Assembly (NCBI GenBank): GCA_050942695.1
Contig: JBMNNU010000041.1
Coordinates: forward strand, 1-16,133
DNA: 16,133 nucleotides
From: JBMNNU01 sp050942695
GTDB lineage: Bacteria > Chloroflexota > UBA6077
Reading direction: 5' to 3'
Shown: in pieces, positions 6,887-14,618 of the stretch
Layout: every line of letters starts with the position of its first letter
How positions within the stretch are numbered: position 1 is the first letter of the stretch
Position numbers and translations under genes: made by a program
Notes under the pieces: model-generated
Databases searched by the model: none
What the model was told of the DNA's origin: nothing
What the model saw: the letters and a program-made list of their open reading frames with translations, nothing else

Positions 6887-8319
6887 GCCAAAACTCCGCG
6901 CATCTCCATCGGTTGCAGCATCAGCCAAGCCCCAAACAGAAACAACCCGGTCACCAGCAACGCCCAGGGAAGGAAGGCTGCTCTTGCCGTGTGAGGTCTC
7001 GCGCCTTGGGATGCAGCGATGCGATAACTCGCAACCAGTGAGACAAGCCACCCCATCTCCAACAGTCCCAGCTCAATAGGAACCAGCCATCCAGCGGGCA
7101 CCAGCGAAGCGAGCCCCCAATGGGGCGTTCCAAAGACTGGAAGGCCAACATCCAACAGGAAACTCTGCGCCACCGGGATCAGGGTCAGCCCGCCGGTCAA
7201 GAAGTGGAAGGCGTAGTGAGCCAGCCACATACCAAAGCCCATGGGGATCAAGCCGTAGCTGTGGCGCACCACCACGGTGAGAATGGGCTCGCGCGAGCCT
7301 GCAAGGCTACGGCTCGCCCAGCCGACCAAACTCACCAACATAAGGGGCAGCAGCACCATCCCAACCCCAAAGAGCACGAGCAGCACGACCCACTCTGACT
7401 GCGTACCCAGCAGCGCTGCTAGGCCCTCGGCTAATGGGTAGAAAGGCCCAACCATTCCGAAGGCGTTCATGAAAGCCCCAAAAACCACCACCATCACCAA
7501 GGTTGCCAGATCGACCCTCTCGGCCATCCGTCCTATCCCCGATCGAGGTCGATCTTCCCAGAGATCTCTCCCCGGTACCCGAGCTACGAGTCCCACGTTG
7601 TCCATGGGGCAGGCGCGGCTGCAGTCGAGGCAGAAGGTGCAGTCCATGTTGCCAGCCTTCCTCTGCTGAAACAGCCACTGTTCGCACCCGCGAAAGCCTC
7701 CTCTGCCCTTGATACAGTCCTTTGATCTGCAGGCTGCACAGACCTCCAGTTGGCGCACCTTGACCTCAAGAGGAGACATGAGGGAGTTAACGAAATTGAA
7801 GTGCCCCAGTGGGCAGAGGTATTTGCAAAAAACCATTCCCCTGAATAGCCCATTCACGACGAAGGCGCCGCCGAAATAGGCAAAGGCAACAGCGGCTGTT
7901 AGCCAGGGCAGCGCCCAGGGGTCGAATGCTTCATAGAACCAGAAGAAGGCTATCAGCAACCCCGCCGCCAGCCACTTAGCATTGAGCCAATTAGGCCAGC
8001 CTAGCCGCCCTCCCAGCAGCCTCTTAGACAGGTTGCGGGACAAAACGAAGGGGCAAGCCATACAGGTTAGGTTGCCTGCCAGTAACAGGGCTAGAACAGC
8101 TACGCCTCGGCCCTGTACCCAGGGCGCGACACCAGCCAGGTTTCGTGGGGCTATCTGAGGTCCAAACAAGCCGTCATACACTACCAGGGCTGCAACCACC
8201 AACAGAGGCAACTGGAGGGCAGAACGAGCATGCTGCCAGGTAAAAAAGCGGTTGATTCCGGGTACCCGGAGAAGGTCGATAGATAGGCCAGAGTCTCTAG
8301 GCGGTCCCGTCTTCGCCAC
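6883..8319 (-). CDS. Membrane polyferredoxin (NapH/CcoG-like 4Fe-4S protein)
   Basis: A 478-aa membrane protein starting at GTG (the G overlaps the preceding TAG), with GAGG about 6 nt upstream. The N-terminal half has membrane helices with the redox motifs C86-MA-C89-P and C165-KYL-C169-P that are typical of NapH/CcoG. Then come C194-AA-C197-RSKD-C202 with C212, and a canonical 4Fe-4S motif C227-TF-C230-LD-C233-SRA-C237-P. The C-terminal half (about 270-475) is a further set of hydrophobic helices containing several His residues, longer than in NapH. Family members move electrons across the membrane. CcoG of Rhodobacter is reported to reduce Cu(II) during cbb3 oxidase assembly, and FixH-like plus Sco/CtaG neighbours suggest a similar role here. 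Confidence 0.88.
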   Translation of the reverse strand: MAKTGPPRDSGLSIDLLRVPGINRFFTWQHARSALQLPLLVVAALVVYDGLFGPQIAPRNLAGVAPWVQGRGVAVLALLLAGNLTCMACPFVLSRNLSKRLLGGRLGWPNWLNAKWLAAGLLIAFFWFYEAFDPWALPWLTAAVAFAYFGGAFVVNGLFRGMVFCKYLCPLGHFNFVNSLMSPLEVKVRQLEVCAACRSKDCIKGRGGFRGCEQWLFQQRKAGNMDCTFCLDCSRACPMDNVGLVARVPGRDLWEDRPRSGIGRMAERVDLATLVMVVVFGAFMNAFGMVGPFYPLAEGLAALLGTQSEWVVLLVLFGVGMVLLPLMLVSLVGWASRSLAGSREPILTVVVRHSYGLIPMGFGMWLAHYAFHFLTGGLTLIPVAQSFLLDVGLPVFGTPHWGLASLVPAGWLVPIELGLLEMGWLVSLVASYRIAASQGARPHTARAAFLPWALLVTGLFLFGAWLMLQPMEMRGVLA

Positions 8320-8747
8320 TACCTACCTCGTACTCCATCTACGTTCACGCTTCGCTCCAGCCTCTGTCCGTCGGGGAGGGTTACCTCTGCCGTGAGGATC
8401 CAGTCGCCGCCCATGGTAAATGTGAAGTCCTCGGTTCTGTAGCGACCTCCGCCGGTAGATTTGGCTTCCGAGAAGACAAGTTTCATCCCCGCGTGGTTCA
8501 TATCTCCCCGCACCAGCACGGTGGCATCCTCGATGGGATCACCCCCGGCTGCAAGAAGTGTCACCTCCACAGTGGCATCTCCGACCGCCTTATCCGTGAC
8601 TACCTCCAGCAGCACCTCCGGCCCACCGGCCTCAGTTGCCGGCCCTCGGCACCCCAAGGTACTCACGGTCGTGATCATCAGCAGAAGTACAGGAAAACCA
8701 ATGGCGATTAGGGAATAAAAATCGCGGGATTGTCGTAGAGATGGCAC
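8319..8747 (-). CDS. FixH/YtkA-like lipoprotein with Met/His patch
   Basis: A 142-aa exported protein starting at GTG, with AGGAGGG 7 nt upstream. Residues 12-33 form a signal peptide with lipobox-like STLGC (Cys33). The mature part is one YtkA/FixH-like beta-sandwich (about 44-137). Its loop VRGDM83-N-H85-AGM88 is placed where such domains often carry Met/His residues that can bind Cu(I), and it is followed by GRYRTEDFTFTMGGDW. It is the first gene of a five-gene operon. The usual product name would be FixH family protein. Copper binding is inference from the motif and neighbours. Confidence 0.78.
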   Translation of the reverse strand: MPSLRQSRDFYSLIAIGFPVLLLMITTVSTLGCRGPATEAGGPEVLLEVVTDKAVGDATVEVTLLAAGGDPIEDATVLVRGDMNHAGMKLVFSEAKSTGGGRYRTEDFTFTMGGDWILTAEVTLPDGQRLERSVNVDGVRGR

Positions 8748-9006
8748 TCTAACGCCCTCCTGGTTGGGACCTGAACGATTAACTACCTTCTACCCAGCCT
8801 GTTAAGCAACTTTCATGCCGATTCTGCCGGGGCGTAATGCTCTTGCATCAACAGCGCATCCCACAGGATTGACAATGCGATCACAAGAAGCCATCCTTCT
8901 CTACAGAAACCCGTAGGGAGTCCAGGCTGTCGCACCGTCTGAAGGGCAGATCTTTGTACCCTATCCAGCCTCTCCCAGACCAAAAAACCCCGTTGGAGGT
9001 GCCTCC

Positions 9007-10713
9007 TTGCAACCTAACAAACTGAATCGAGGCGGCATCAACGCCGGTGACCCCGGCATGCACCGCTTCATCCGCCGAGCTTTCGCCAAAGGAATGGGTT
9101 ACACCAACGAAACAATCGAGAGGCCGATCATCGGCATCTGCAATAGCGAGAGCGAGTTGAACCACTGCAACAGCCACCTCGGCAGGATCGCCGAGGCGGT
9201 CAAGCGGGGGATATGGCAGGCCGGCGGCTTCCCGCTGGAGTTCCCTACAATATCGGTGTTCGAGATCTTCACTGATCCCACCTCGATGTTCTATCGCAAC
9301 CTGATGGCGATGGATGCCGAGGAGATGATCCGAAACCAGCCCCTCGAGGGGGTTGTGCTCCTCTGTGGCTGCGATAAAACGATCCCTGCCTACCTGATGG
9401 CTGCAGCCAGCGCAGATATTCCAGCGCTGATGCTCACCGGCGGTCCAATGCTCAACGGCCGTTGGCGAGGTAATGAATTGGGGGCCTGCACCGACTGCCG
9501 AAAATACTGGACGGAATACCGAGCCGGCAATCTCACCGAACAGGAGATTGAGGAGATAGAGGACTGCCTCATCCCCAGCAACGGCCACTGTATGGTGATG
9601 GGCACTGCCTCCACCATGGCCTGCATGGTAGAGGCCTTGGGGATGATGCTCCCAGGGGCGGCAGCTATCCCTGCCCCCTACTCGGCCAGGTTGAGGCTGT
9701 CCGAGATGTGCGGCCGCCGCATCGTGGATATGGTTAAAGAGAACCTCAAACCATCTCGGATCATGACCCCCGCCGCCTTCGAGAACGCCATCCGGCTCTG
9801 TATGGCCGTAGGAGGGTCCACAAACGCGGTGGCACACTTCCCAGCTATCGCAGGGAGGCTTGGCTTGGAGCTGCCGCTGGAGCTGTTTGACCGAATCAGC
9901 CGTGAGACGCCCCTCATAGCAAACATGCGGCCGGTAGGGAAATACCAGATGCAGGAGCTATGGGAGGCAGGCGGGATCCCGGCGGTGATGAAAGAGCTGG
10001 AGCCGCTGCTCCATACAGAAGCTCTGACGGTCACCGGAAAAACGGTTGGGGAAAATCTGGCCGGCGTTCAAAAAGCTGAACGTTGGCGGGATGTGATCCT
10101 GCCGCTGGATGCGCCGCTCTACGCCGAAGGTGGCCTCTCCATCCTCCGTGGCAACCTCGCTCCGAACGGGGCTGTGATCAAACACGCTGCCGCCAGCCCT
10201 CACCTGTTGCAGCACCGTGGCAGAGCTATCGTCTTCGGCTCGATCCAGGAGATGATGGCTGGGGTAAACGATCCCAACCTGGACGTTACCCCTGATGACA
10301 TTCTTGTAATGCAGAACGGCGGGCCTGTAGGGGGTCCGGGGATGCCGGAAGCAGGCTATATACCCATACCGAAAAAGCTGCTCCAGCAGGGGGTACGGGA
10401 TATGGTGCGGATATCCGACGCCAGGATGAGCGGTACCGCTTTCGGGACCATCGTTCTCCACGTAGCCCCTGAAGCGGCCGTGGGGGGACCTCTGGCCGCG
10501 GTCCGCACCGGCGATATCATCGAGCTGGATGTGCCGAACCGGAAACTGAATCTGTTGGTCCCTGATGAGGAGATCCAGAGAAGACTGCGGGAGTGGCAAG
10601 CCCCGACTCCCCTTTACCGGCGAGGCTACGGCTGGCTCTACCAGCAGCATGTGATGCAGGTGGACAAGGGCGCTGACTTCGATTTCCTGACGGCTGACTT
10701 CAGTAAAAAGTAA
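9007..10713 (+). CDS. IlvD/Edd family dehydratase, probably a sugar-acid dehydratase
   Basis: A 568-aa cytosolic protein starting at TTG, with GGAGG 7 nt upstream. The 2Fe-2S ligands appear as C54 (NSESELNHC), C122 (CGCDK) and C195 (NGHCMVMG). D123 and K124 are the likely Mg ligand and carbamylated lysine. The spacings 68 and 73 equal those I recall for L-arabonate and D-xylonate dehydratases (56/124/197 and 60/128/201). The catalytic serine is probably S475 in RISDARMSGTAFG, followed by HVAPEAAVGGPLA, again typical of the sugar-acid branch. The enzyme would turn an aldonate into a 2-keto-3-deoxy acid. No ilv genes are nearby. Dihydroxy-acid dehydratase activity remains possible. Confidence 0.92.
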   Translation: MQPNKLNRGGINAGDPGMHRFIRRAFAKGMGYTNETIERPIIGICNSESELNHCNSHLGRIAEAVKRGIWQAGGFPLEFPTISVFEIFTDPTSMFYRNLMAMDAEEMIRNQPLEGVVLLCGCDKTIPAYLMAAASADIPALMLTGGPMLNGRWRGNELGACTDCRKYWTEYRAGNLTEQEIEEIEDCLIPSNGHCMVMGTASTMACMVEALGMMLPGAAAIPAPYSARLRLSEMCGRRIVDMVKENLKPSRIMTPAAFENAIRLCMAVGGSTNAVAHFPAIAGRLGLELPLELFDRISRETPLIANMRPVGKYQMQELWEAGGIPAVMKELEPLLHTEALTVTGKTVGENLAGVQKAERWRDVILPLDAPLYAEGGLSILRGNLAPNGAVIKHAAASPHLLQHRGRAIVFGSIQEMMAGVNDPNLDVTPDDILVMQNGGPVGGPGMPEAGYIPIPKKLLQQGVRDMVRISDARMSGTAFGTIVLHVAPEAAVGGPLAAVRTGDIIELDVPNRKLNLLVPDEEIQRRLREWQAPTPLYRRGYGWLYQQHVMQVDKGADFDFLTADFSKK

Positions 10714-10773
10714 TATTACTGTCCGCTGCATAGATATCTAAAAGCGGGTCCAGGGCGCAGCGCATGGCGGGGC

Positions 10774-10794
10774 TTGGGGTGTCCCCAATTTTTT
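10774..10794 (+). terminator. Terminator of the dehydratase gene
   Basis: A stem of TTGGGG (10774-10779) and CCCCAA (10783-10788) with loop TGT runs into six T residues (10789-10794), 61 bp after the stop codon. It is a short but well-formed rho-independent terminator. Confidence 0.82.
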
Positions 10795-10825
10795 CTCTCC
10801 TATGCAGGGATCATTAACTAAACTG

Positions 10826-10925
10826 GCCTTAACCACAGAGGCACGGGGAGCACGGAGATAGTATAGAGAGCACTCAGTGACATCTCCGTGCTCTCTGTAT
10901 CTCCGTGGTGAGTAAACGTTAAGGC
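10826..10925. repeat. 100-bp inverted-repeat element bounded by GCCTTAAC/GTTAAGGC
   Basis: Terminal GCCTTAAC (10826-10833) is repeated inverted as GTTAAGGC (10918-10925). Arms of 27 nt, 10833-10859 and 10882-10908, pair with few mismatches (CACGGAG-rich against CTCCGTG-rich). The element ends 2 bp from the stop of the leftward protease gene, so its hairpin may end that transcript. The composition resembles CACAGAG/CACGGAG-type intergenic hairpin repeats seen in many environmental bacteria. I see no flanking target duplication. Confidence 0.75.
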
Positions 10926-10927
10926 TG

Positions 10928-12061
10928 TTAGTGTATTGCCATAGGAATCGGGATGAACACCAGCACGAAAAGCGCAAGCGTAACCAGCGCTATAGCCCGC
11001 TCCTTTGGCCCCAGCGGTGTCACATCGTCCAGCGGCACCGAGTGGATTCTCCCCAGGAAGAACACTAGGCCCGCCCATAGCAGCCAGCCCTCCCAGAGAG
11101 GACTCAAGGCCAGCAGCGCGCCGATCACCAGCCAGGTCAGCCAGCGGGCTTTCCGCCCCAGGACGGCGTAGGCTATGTGGCCTCCATCGAGTTGCCCGGC
11201 GGGGATCAGATTGAGCGCTGTGACCAGCAAACCAGCCCATCCGGCCAGCGCTACCGAGTTGATGAAAACGTCCTCCCCGTTGGATGGCAGAAACCGACCG
11301 AAAATCAGGTACTTCAACCAGGCGTAAAGTAGTGAGTTCCCCTCTTGAAAGCTACTGCCATCCAACGGTACTGGATGAACAGATGATGATGAGAGTCCAA
11401 TGATCAACACTGGTATGGCGACAACCATGCCCGCCAGCGGACCAGCCGCCCCCAGCAATAGCAACGCCTTACGGTTCCGCGGTGGGGCTGTCGTCTGGAT
11501 AACAGCCCCCATAGTCCCAAGCAGCGATAGCGGCATAGGTATGAAGTAGGGAAGACTGGCAGGGACCTTTTGCCACTTAGCAACCAAGAAATGGCCCATC
11601 TCGTGAGCCATCAGGATGCCCAGCAGGCTGAGCGCGAAAGGCCATCCAGCCAGGATGCTGACCTCCTGCCCTCCACTTTCGTAGAGAGACCCTATCCAAA
11701 GTACAGATAGGAGCGTCAAGAAGAAAAGAACGACGGCTACGCGATCCCTGCCCGCTCGGCGAGGTAGCACTCCGCGCACGGCCAGCACCAGGTGGTCCTG
11801 GCCGTCCTCTCTTAGGAAGGCTACATATCCCATGGAGCGATATTTCTCGGACAGGATCTTATACGCCTGCTGCGAATCAATCAGCAGCCGCCCTCTAAGC
11901 TCCAGCGCAGGCGTTCCTGTAGCGACCCCCATCCGTCGCATCTCCTCAGGCTCGACCCATCTGTAGCTCCGAATCCCCATCAGAGGCGCGGCCGCATCCG
12001 CCAGTTCTTTGGCTCCTTCCATAGGATCGGCCGGTACTCCATACTCATCTGCTCTATCCAT
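10928..12061 (-). CDS. Site-2 protease family (M50) intramembrane metalloprotease
   Basis: I place the start at ATG 12061 (377 aa), 6 nt from GAGGTGA. A TTG one codon earlier is less well spaced. The soluble N-terminus (about 1-105) is followed by several membrane helices. The zinc motif is AH153-EMGH157. The third ligand is the Asp of NLIPAGQLDGGH (near 285-295), as in S2P/EGY-type proteases. Such enzymes cut membrane-spanning substrates, often anti-sigma factors. The long cytosolic N-terminal domain and the spacing between motifs fit the EGY1/cyanobacterial-type branch rather than RseP, as no PDZ domain is visible. A MITE separates it from the upstream C39-like gene, with which it was probably once tightly linked. 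Confidence 0.92.
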   Translation of the reverse strand: MDRADEYGVPADPMEGAKELADAAAPLMGIRSYRWVEPEEMRRMGVATGTPALELRGRLLIDSQQAYKILSEKYRSMGYVAFLREDGQDHLVLAVRGVLPRRAGRDRVAVVLFFLTLLSVLWIGSLYESGGQEVSILAGWPFALSLLGILMAHEMGHFLVAKWQKVPASLPYFIPMPLSLLGTMGAVIQTTAPPRNRKALLLLGAAGPLAGMVVAIPVLIIGLSSSSVHPVPLDGSSFQEGNSLLYAWLKYLIFGRFLPSNGEDVFINSVALAGWAGLLVTALNLIPAGQLDGGHIAYAVLGRKARWLTWLVIGALLALSPLWEGWLLWAGLVFFLGRIHSVPLDDVTPLGPKERAIALVTLALFVLVFIPIPMAIH

Positions 12062-12089
12062 CAACTATCACCTCTGGGAGCTTGCTACG

Positions 12090-12218
12090 GGATGGTTCAT
12101 ACAAACAGTCAGTTCGTGTAACAGTCCAATGCTGTAGCGTCGGGGACGAGCCCCGACGAGGTACCACGTCGGGCACAAGGCCCGACGCTACATTGTAACT
12201 CGTGCCGTGAACCATGCC
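12090..12218. mobile_element. MITE copy A (about 129 bp) with 9-bp target duplication
   Basis: Terminal inverted repeats GG-ATGGTTCA and TGAACCAT-GCC bound a non-coding palindromic element. Inside, TGTAGCGTCGGG and CCCGACGCTACA form a long stem holding two smaller hairpins, GTCGGGG/CCCCGAC and CGTCGGGC/GCCCGACG. The 9-bp CTTGCTACG at 12081-12089 is repeated exactly at 12219-12227, as expected of a transposition target duplication. The right duplication contains the TAG stop of the C39-like gene. Copy B lies at 15988-16117 in the same orientation. It has no transposase, so it must have been moved in trans. Confidence 0.9.
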
Positions 12219-12222
12219 CTTG

Positions 12223-13749
12223 CTACGCGGCCGGTTGCACCAGGTATACTATTCCCCCACTGCGTAGCCACACCTTCTGGAACTGCTCCCTATTGTATAC
12301 CAGACGCACCGACCGGCTACTAGGTGCGATTGGGTCGTTAACGATCACATCACCGTCGGCGGTGAAGCCTCGCACCACTATCAGATGGCCGTCCGTCGAT
12401 GGAGCTGCAGCTCCCGCCAGCTCTCCTGCCCCATAAGCCACACTAACGATCACAGGCCGGCCTGCCGCGATCTCCTGCTCCAACTGTACCACAGAGTAGA
12501 AACGGTCTACCCTCGCTCGGAATCCGTTAGCCCCGGCGTAGGCGGTGTTCAACGGCCAGTTGCCGTAGATACCGGTCGTGCGGTCGCGCACCCCGGCGTA
12601 TACCTCTGCTACGGACTTCTCCAATCCCCAGTATTGCAGGACCATTGCCAGGGATGTGGGGCTGCAGATAGTCCTAGCCACGGAAGGATCTTCATCCAAC
12701 TGTGAGCGCTGCGGCACATCCAGGTCGCGAGCGCCTCCCTCAGGTCTGGAAAGCTGTGGGCCAATGAGTCCACGAGATAGATCGGCATAAACAACCGATA
12801 TTTGCCGAACTATTGGCGTTTCGCCGGGCGTAGAAGACTTCAATATAACCCGGTATTGCAGCGCGTCGGCAGGCTGATTCAGCTTGAGGGTGTCGATATT
12901 CACCGCTCCCAGCGCATCAGCCGACCCTCCCAAGCTGCGTCCCCCCTGAGAGCTCCACTCCCCCATCCCATACCAGCCGCTCCACTGGCGGCCGCTGCGC
13001 ACCCTTAGATCGAATCGAGCTAAGGTGCCCTTGGGAGTCTCGGCGTTCCACGACAGCACGGCATCGTTGAATGGGAACTCTGTTTCCCATACCTGCGATA
13101 GATACTCTCCGGTGACTTCCTGGCCTGCCTCGCGATCGGCAAGCCTGAGGGCTTCTCCGGATATCGTAACCCCCTCGCTCAACTGCCCTTTTTCGAACTC
13201 CGGTGAACGCTCCACCAGGTGGGAGGTCGTAAGGATCTGTTCTTTCTGGCTGCCTGTCGAAGACTCGGGTGTGGTCGCGGCGACGGCAGAGGTCGTAGCT
13301 TCTGTAGGCGCCGTAGCCGGGGTCGCGGTAGCTGGAGTCTTTACCGAAGTTGGGGTAGCTTCTAGCCCTTGAGTGGGAGTCGGTACCGCGGCATGCTCAG
13401 CTATCGGCGATGCGGCGATCGTCTCCTGCGCTACTGGGATAGTAGGGCTTGGCGCGGGGGTGGGACTCGACTGCGCCTCCACCGCCGTAACCGTAGATGT
13501 AGAGGTTGGAATTGATGTTGCTGCTTCGGTGGCTGCTGTGGCTGCGGGCTGCGCGGCCGCTTCGGGAGCGGCCGCTCCTGAGCAGGCAATCGAAGTCACG
13601 TTGATCATCCCCGCCATTACAGCCAGGAGAGCAAGGCCGCTCATCCGCCCTGGTCGAATATTCGGCACTCGACGCGCCGCTTTCATCCATCTCAATCCTA
13701 TCTCATATCCGGAGCAACACCATCTATCTGATTTATCGATTATACTCAT
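12223..13749 (-). CDS. C39-like cysteine peptidase lipoprotein
   Basis: A 508-aa exported protein. ATG 13749 has GGAGGG 5 nt upstream; a later ATG at 13686 would give a more usual signal-peptide length but a weaker ribosome site. The hydrophobic stretch 37-55 ends in Cys56 (TSIAC), so it is probably a lipoprotein. A Thr/Ala/Pro/Ser linker runs from about 58 to 168. A beta-rich module (about 190-325) with WSGWYGMGEWS follows. The C-terminal domain is Peptidase_C39_2-like, with catalytic Cys362 (ICSPTSLAMVLQYWG), His455 (DGHLIVVRGF) and Asn/Asp 471-472 (VNDP). It would act outside the cell on peptides or the wall. Substrate is unknown. Divergent from the ferritin-like gene. Confidence 0.87.
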   Translation of the reverse strand: MSIIDKSDRWCCSGYEIGLRWMKAARRVPNIRPGRMSGLALLAVMAGMINVTSIACSGAAAPEAAAQPAATAATEAATSIPTSTSTVTAVEAQSSPTPAPSPTIPVAQETIAASPIAEHAAVPTPTQGLEATPTSVKTPATATPATAPTEATTSAVAATTPESSTGSQKEQILTTSHLVERSPEFEKGQLSEGVTISGEALRLADREAGQEVTGEYLSQVWETEFPFNDAVLSWNAETPKGTLARFDLRVRSGRQWSGWYGMGEWSSQGGRSLGGSADALGAVNIDTLKLNQPADALQYRVILKSSTPGETPIVRQISVVYADLSRGLIGPQLSRPEGGARDLDVPQRSQLDEDPSVARTICSPTSLAMVLQYWGLEKSVAEVYAGVRDRTTGIYGNWPLNTAYAGANGFRARVDRFYSVVQLEQEIAAGRPVIVSVAYGAGELAGAAAPSTDGHLIVVRGFTADGDVIVNDPIAPSSRSVRLVYNREQFQKVWLRSGGIVYLVQPAA

Positions 13750-13804
13750 TCAAACCCTCCGCCGCACAGATTCGGGACATTCTACCAGACAAACGTAGTG
13801 ACAC

Positions 13805-13832
13805 ATTATGCAATGTTTAAAAATTACGTAAA
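13805..13832 (-). promoter_or_regulatory. Putative promoter of the C39-like gene
   Basis: On the minus strand TTTACG (13832-13827) and CATAAT (13810-13805) are separated by 16 bp, inside an AT-rich patch (13801-13845) that stands out from the GC-rich surroundings. The patch lies between divergent genes and may hold promoters for both; it also contains palindrome TTACGTAA (13824-13831). Confidence 0.35.
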
Positions 13833-13942
13833 ATAATATTCCCATCGAGCAAAAATGGCTATCCAACGGTATGTTTCCTGCTGGAAGTTGGTAGATCGCA
13901 ACCGCGGTCGGAAGATCAATTCTCGCCCGAGAGGTAATAAAG

Positions 13943-14446
13943 ATGACCCACCACTTGCGAGACCAGATAATCGACTGGCTAAACGATGCCCTCTCCATCG
14001 AGGAGGGGGTGGAGCAAGTACTCAACCGGCAGTTGGACGATGCAAAAGATCACCCCCAGGTCCGCAAGATGATCGAGGAGCACATCAAGGAAACGAAACA
14101 GCAGGGCGACACCATCCGCAACAGGATCCAACAGTTGGGAGGAAGCCCATCCAGGGTTAAAACGACCGTGGGCAAGGTCCAGGGGTGGCTACAGGGCGTC
14201 TCCACTCAGCCTGCAGAGGATAGGCTTGTGAAGGATCTGGTAGCCAACCAGGCTGCGGAGAATCTCGAGATTGCTACCTATACCGCCATAATAGAGGCAG
14301 CCAAATTGATCGGTGACAATGAAACCGCATCCATTTGCGAGCAGATACGCCAGCAGGAGCAGGCAACAGCGAAAAAGATAGAGCAGATGCTGCCGACGGT
14401 TGTTCGAGACTTCATGGCGAAGAAGCAGCAGCAAAAAGCTGCTTAA
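13943..14446 (+). CDS. DUF892/YciE-like ferritin-like protein
   Basis: A 167-aa soluble, wholly helical-looking protein. ATG is preceded by AGAGG about 8 nt upstream. The opening LRDQIIDWLNDALSIEEGVEQVL matches the first helix of the YciE/YciF (DUF892) ferritin-like family, and the AENLEIATYTAIIEAAK stretch supplies a second helix with carboxylates at ferritin-like positions. Members form four-helix bundles with a possible di-iron site and are often stress-induced, but their reaction is not established. The C-terminus is Lys/Gln-rich. It stands alone on the plus strand, followed by a palindromic repeat that could terminate it. Confidence 0.82.
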   Translation: MTHHLRDQIIDWLNDALSIEEGVEQVLNRQLDDAKDHPQVRKMIEEHIKETKQQGDTIRNRIQQLGGSPSRVKTTVGKVQGWLQGVSTQPAEDRLVKDLVANQAAENLEIATYTAIIEAAKLIGDNETASICEQIRQQEQATAKKIEQMLPTVVRDFMAKKQQQKAA

Positions 14447-14450
14447 TAGA

Positions 14451-14618
14451 GTGCTGGGTCCTGAGTCCTGAGTATTGGAACTTTGCCCTAGTTCTTGAGT
14501 TATAGTTTGGTTCTACACTCTGGGACTTGAGCAACAATTCCCAGAATGTAGGGTTCCTTCGGCACTCAGGACCTAGGACTCAGGACTCAGGACCCAGCAC
14601 TCAGGACCCATCACTCAC
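14451..14618. repeat. Palindromic heptamer repeat (GACTCAG units)
   Basis: A 23-bp perfect inverted repeat (14451-14473 with 14578-14600) encloses a second 13-bp one with one mismatch (14513-14525 with 14539-14551). The right side is about eight degenerate 7-bp units of (C/G)ACTCAG from 14563 to 14618, and the left has about three inverted units. It fills the gap between convergent genes and enters the stop codon of the left-running lipoprotein gene. It could end both transcripts as a long hairpin. Confidence 0.85.

Noticed and set aside
6887..7051. Upstream extension of the sco frame by 55 codons
   Set aside because: It lies wholly inside the polyferredoxin gene. The ATG at 6886 has a proper ribosome site and an ATGA overlap, and the extension has no Sco-like sequence.
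8869..8906. Consensus TTGACA as a promoter for the dehydratase
   Set aside because: No acceptable -10 at 16-19 bp (the closest candidate, CTACAG, is about 26 bp away).
8881..9837. 318-codon open frame antisense to the dehydratase start
   Set aside because: Shadow frame rich in His/Gly/Arg with no family resemblance, opposite a clear IlvD/Edd gene.
9958..10731. 257-codon antisense frame over the dehydratase 3' end
   Set aside because: Composition artefact of the GC-biased sense codons, with no recognisable protein features.
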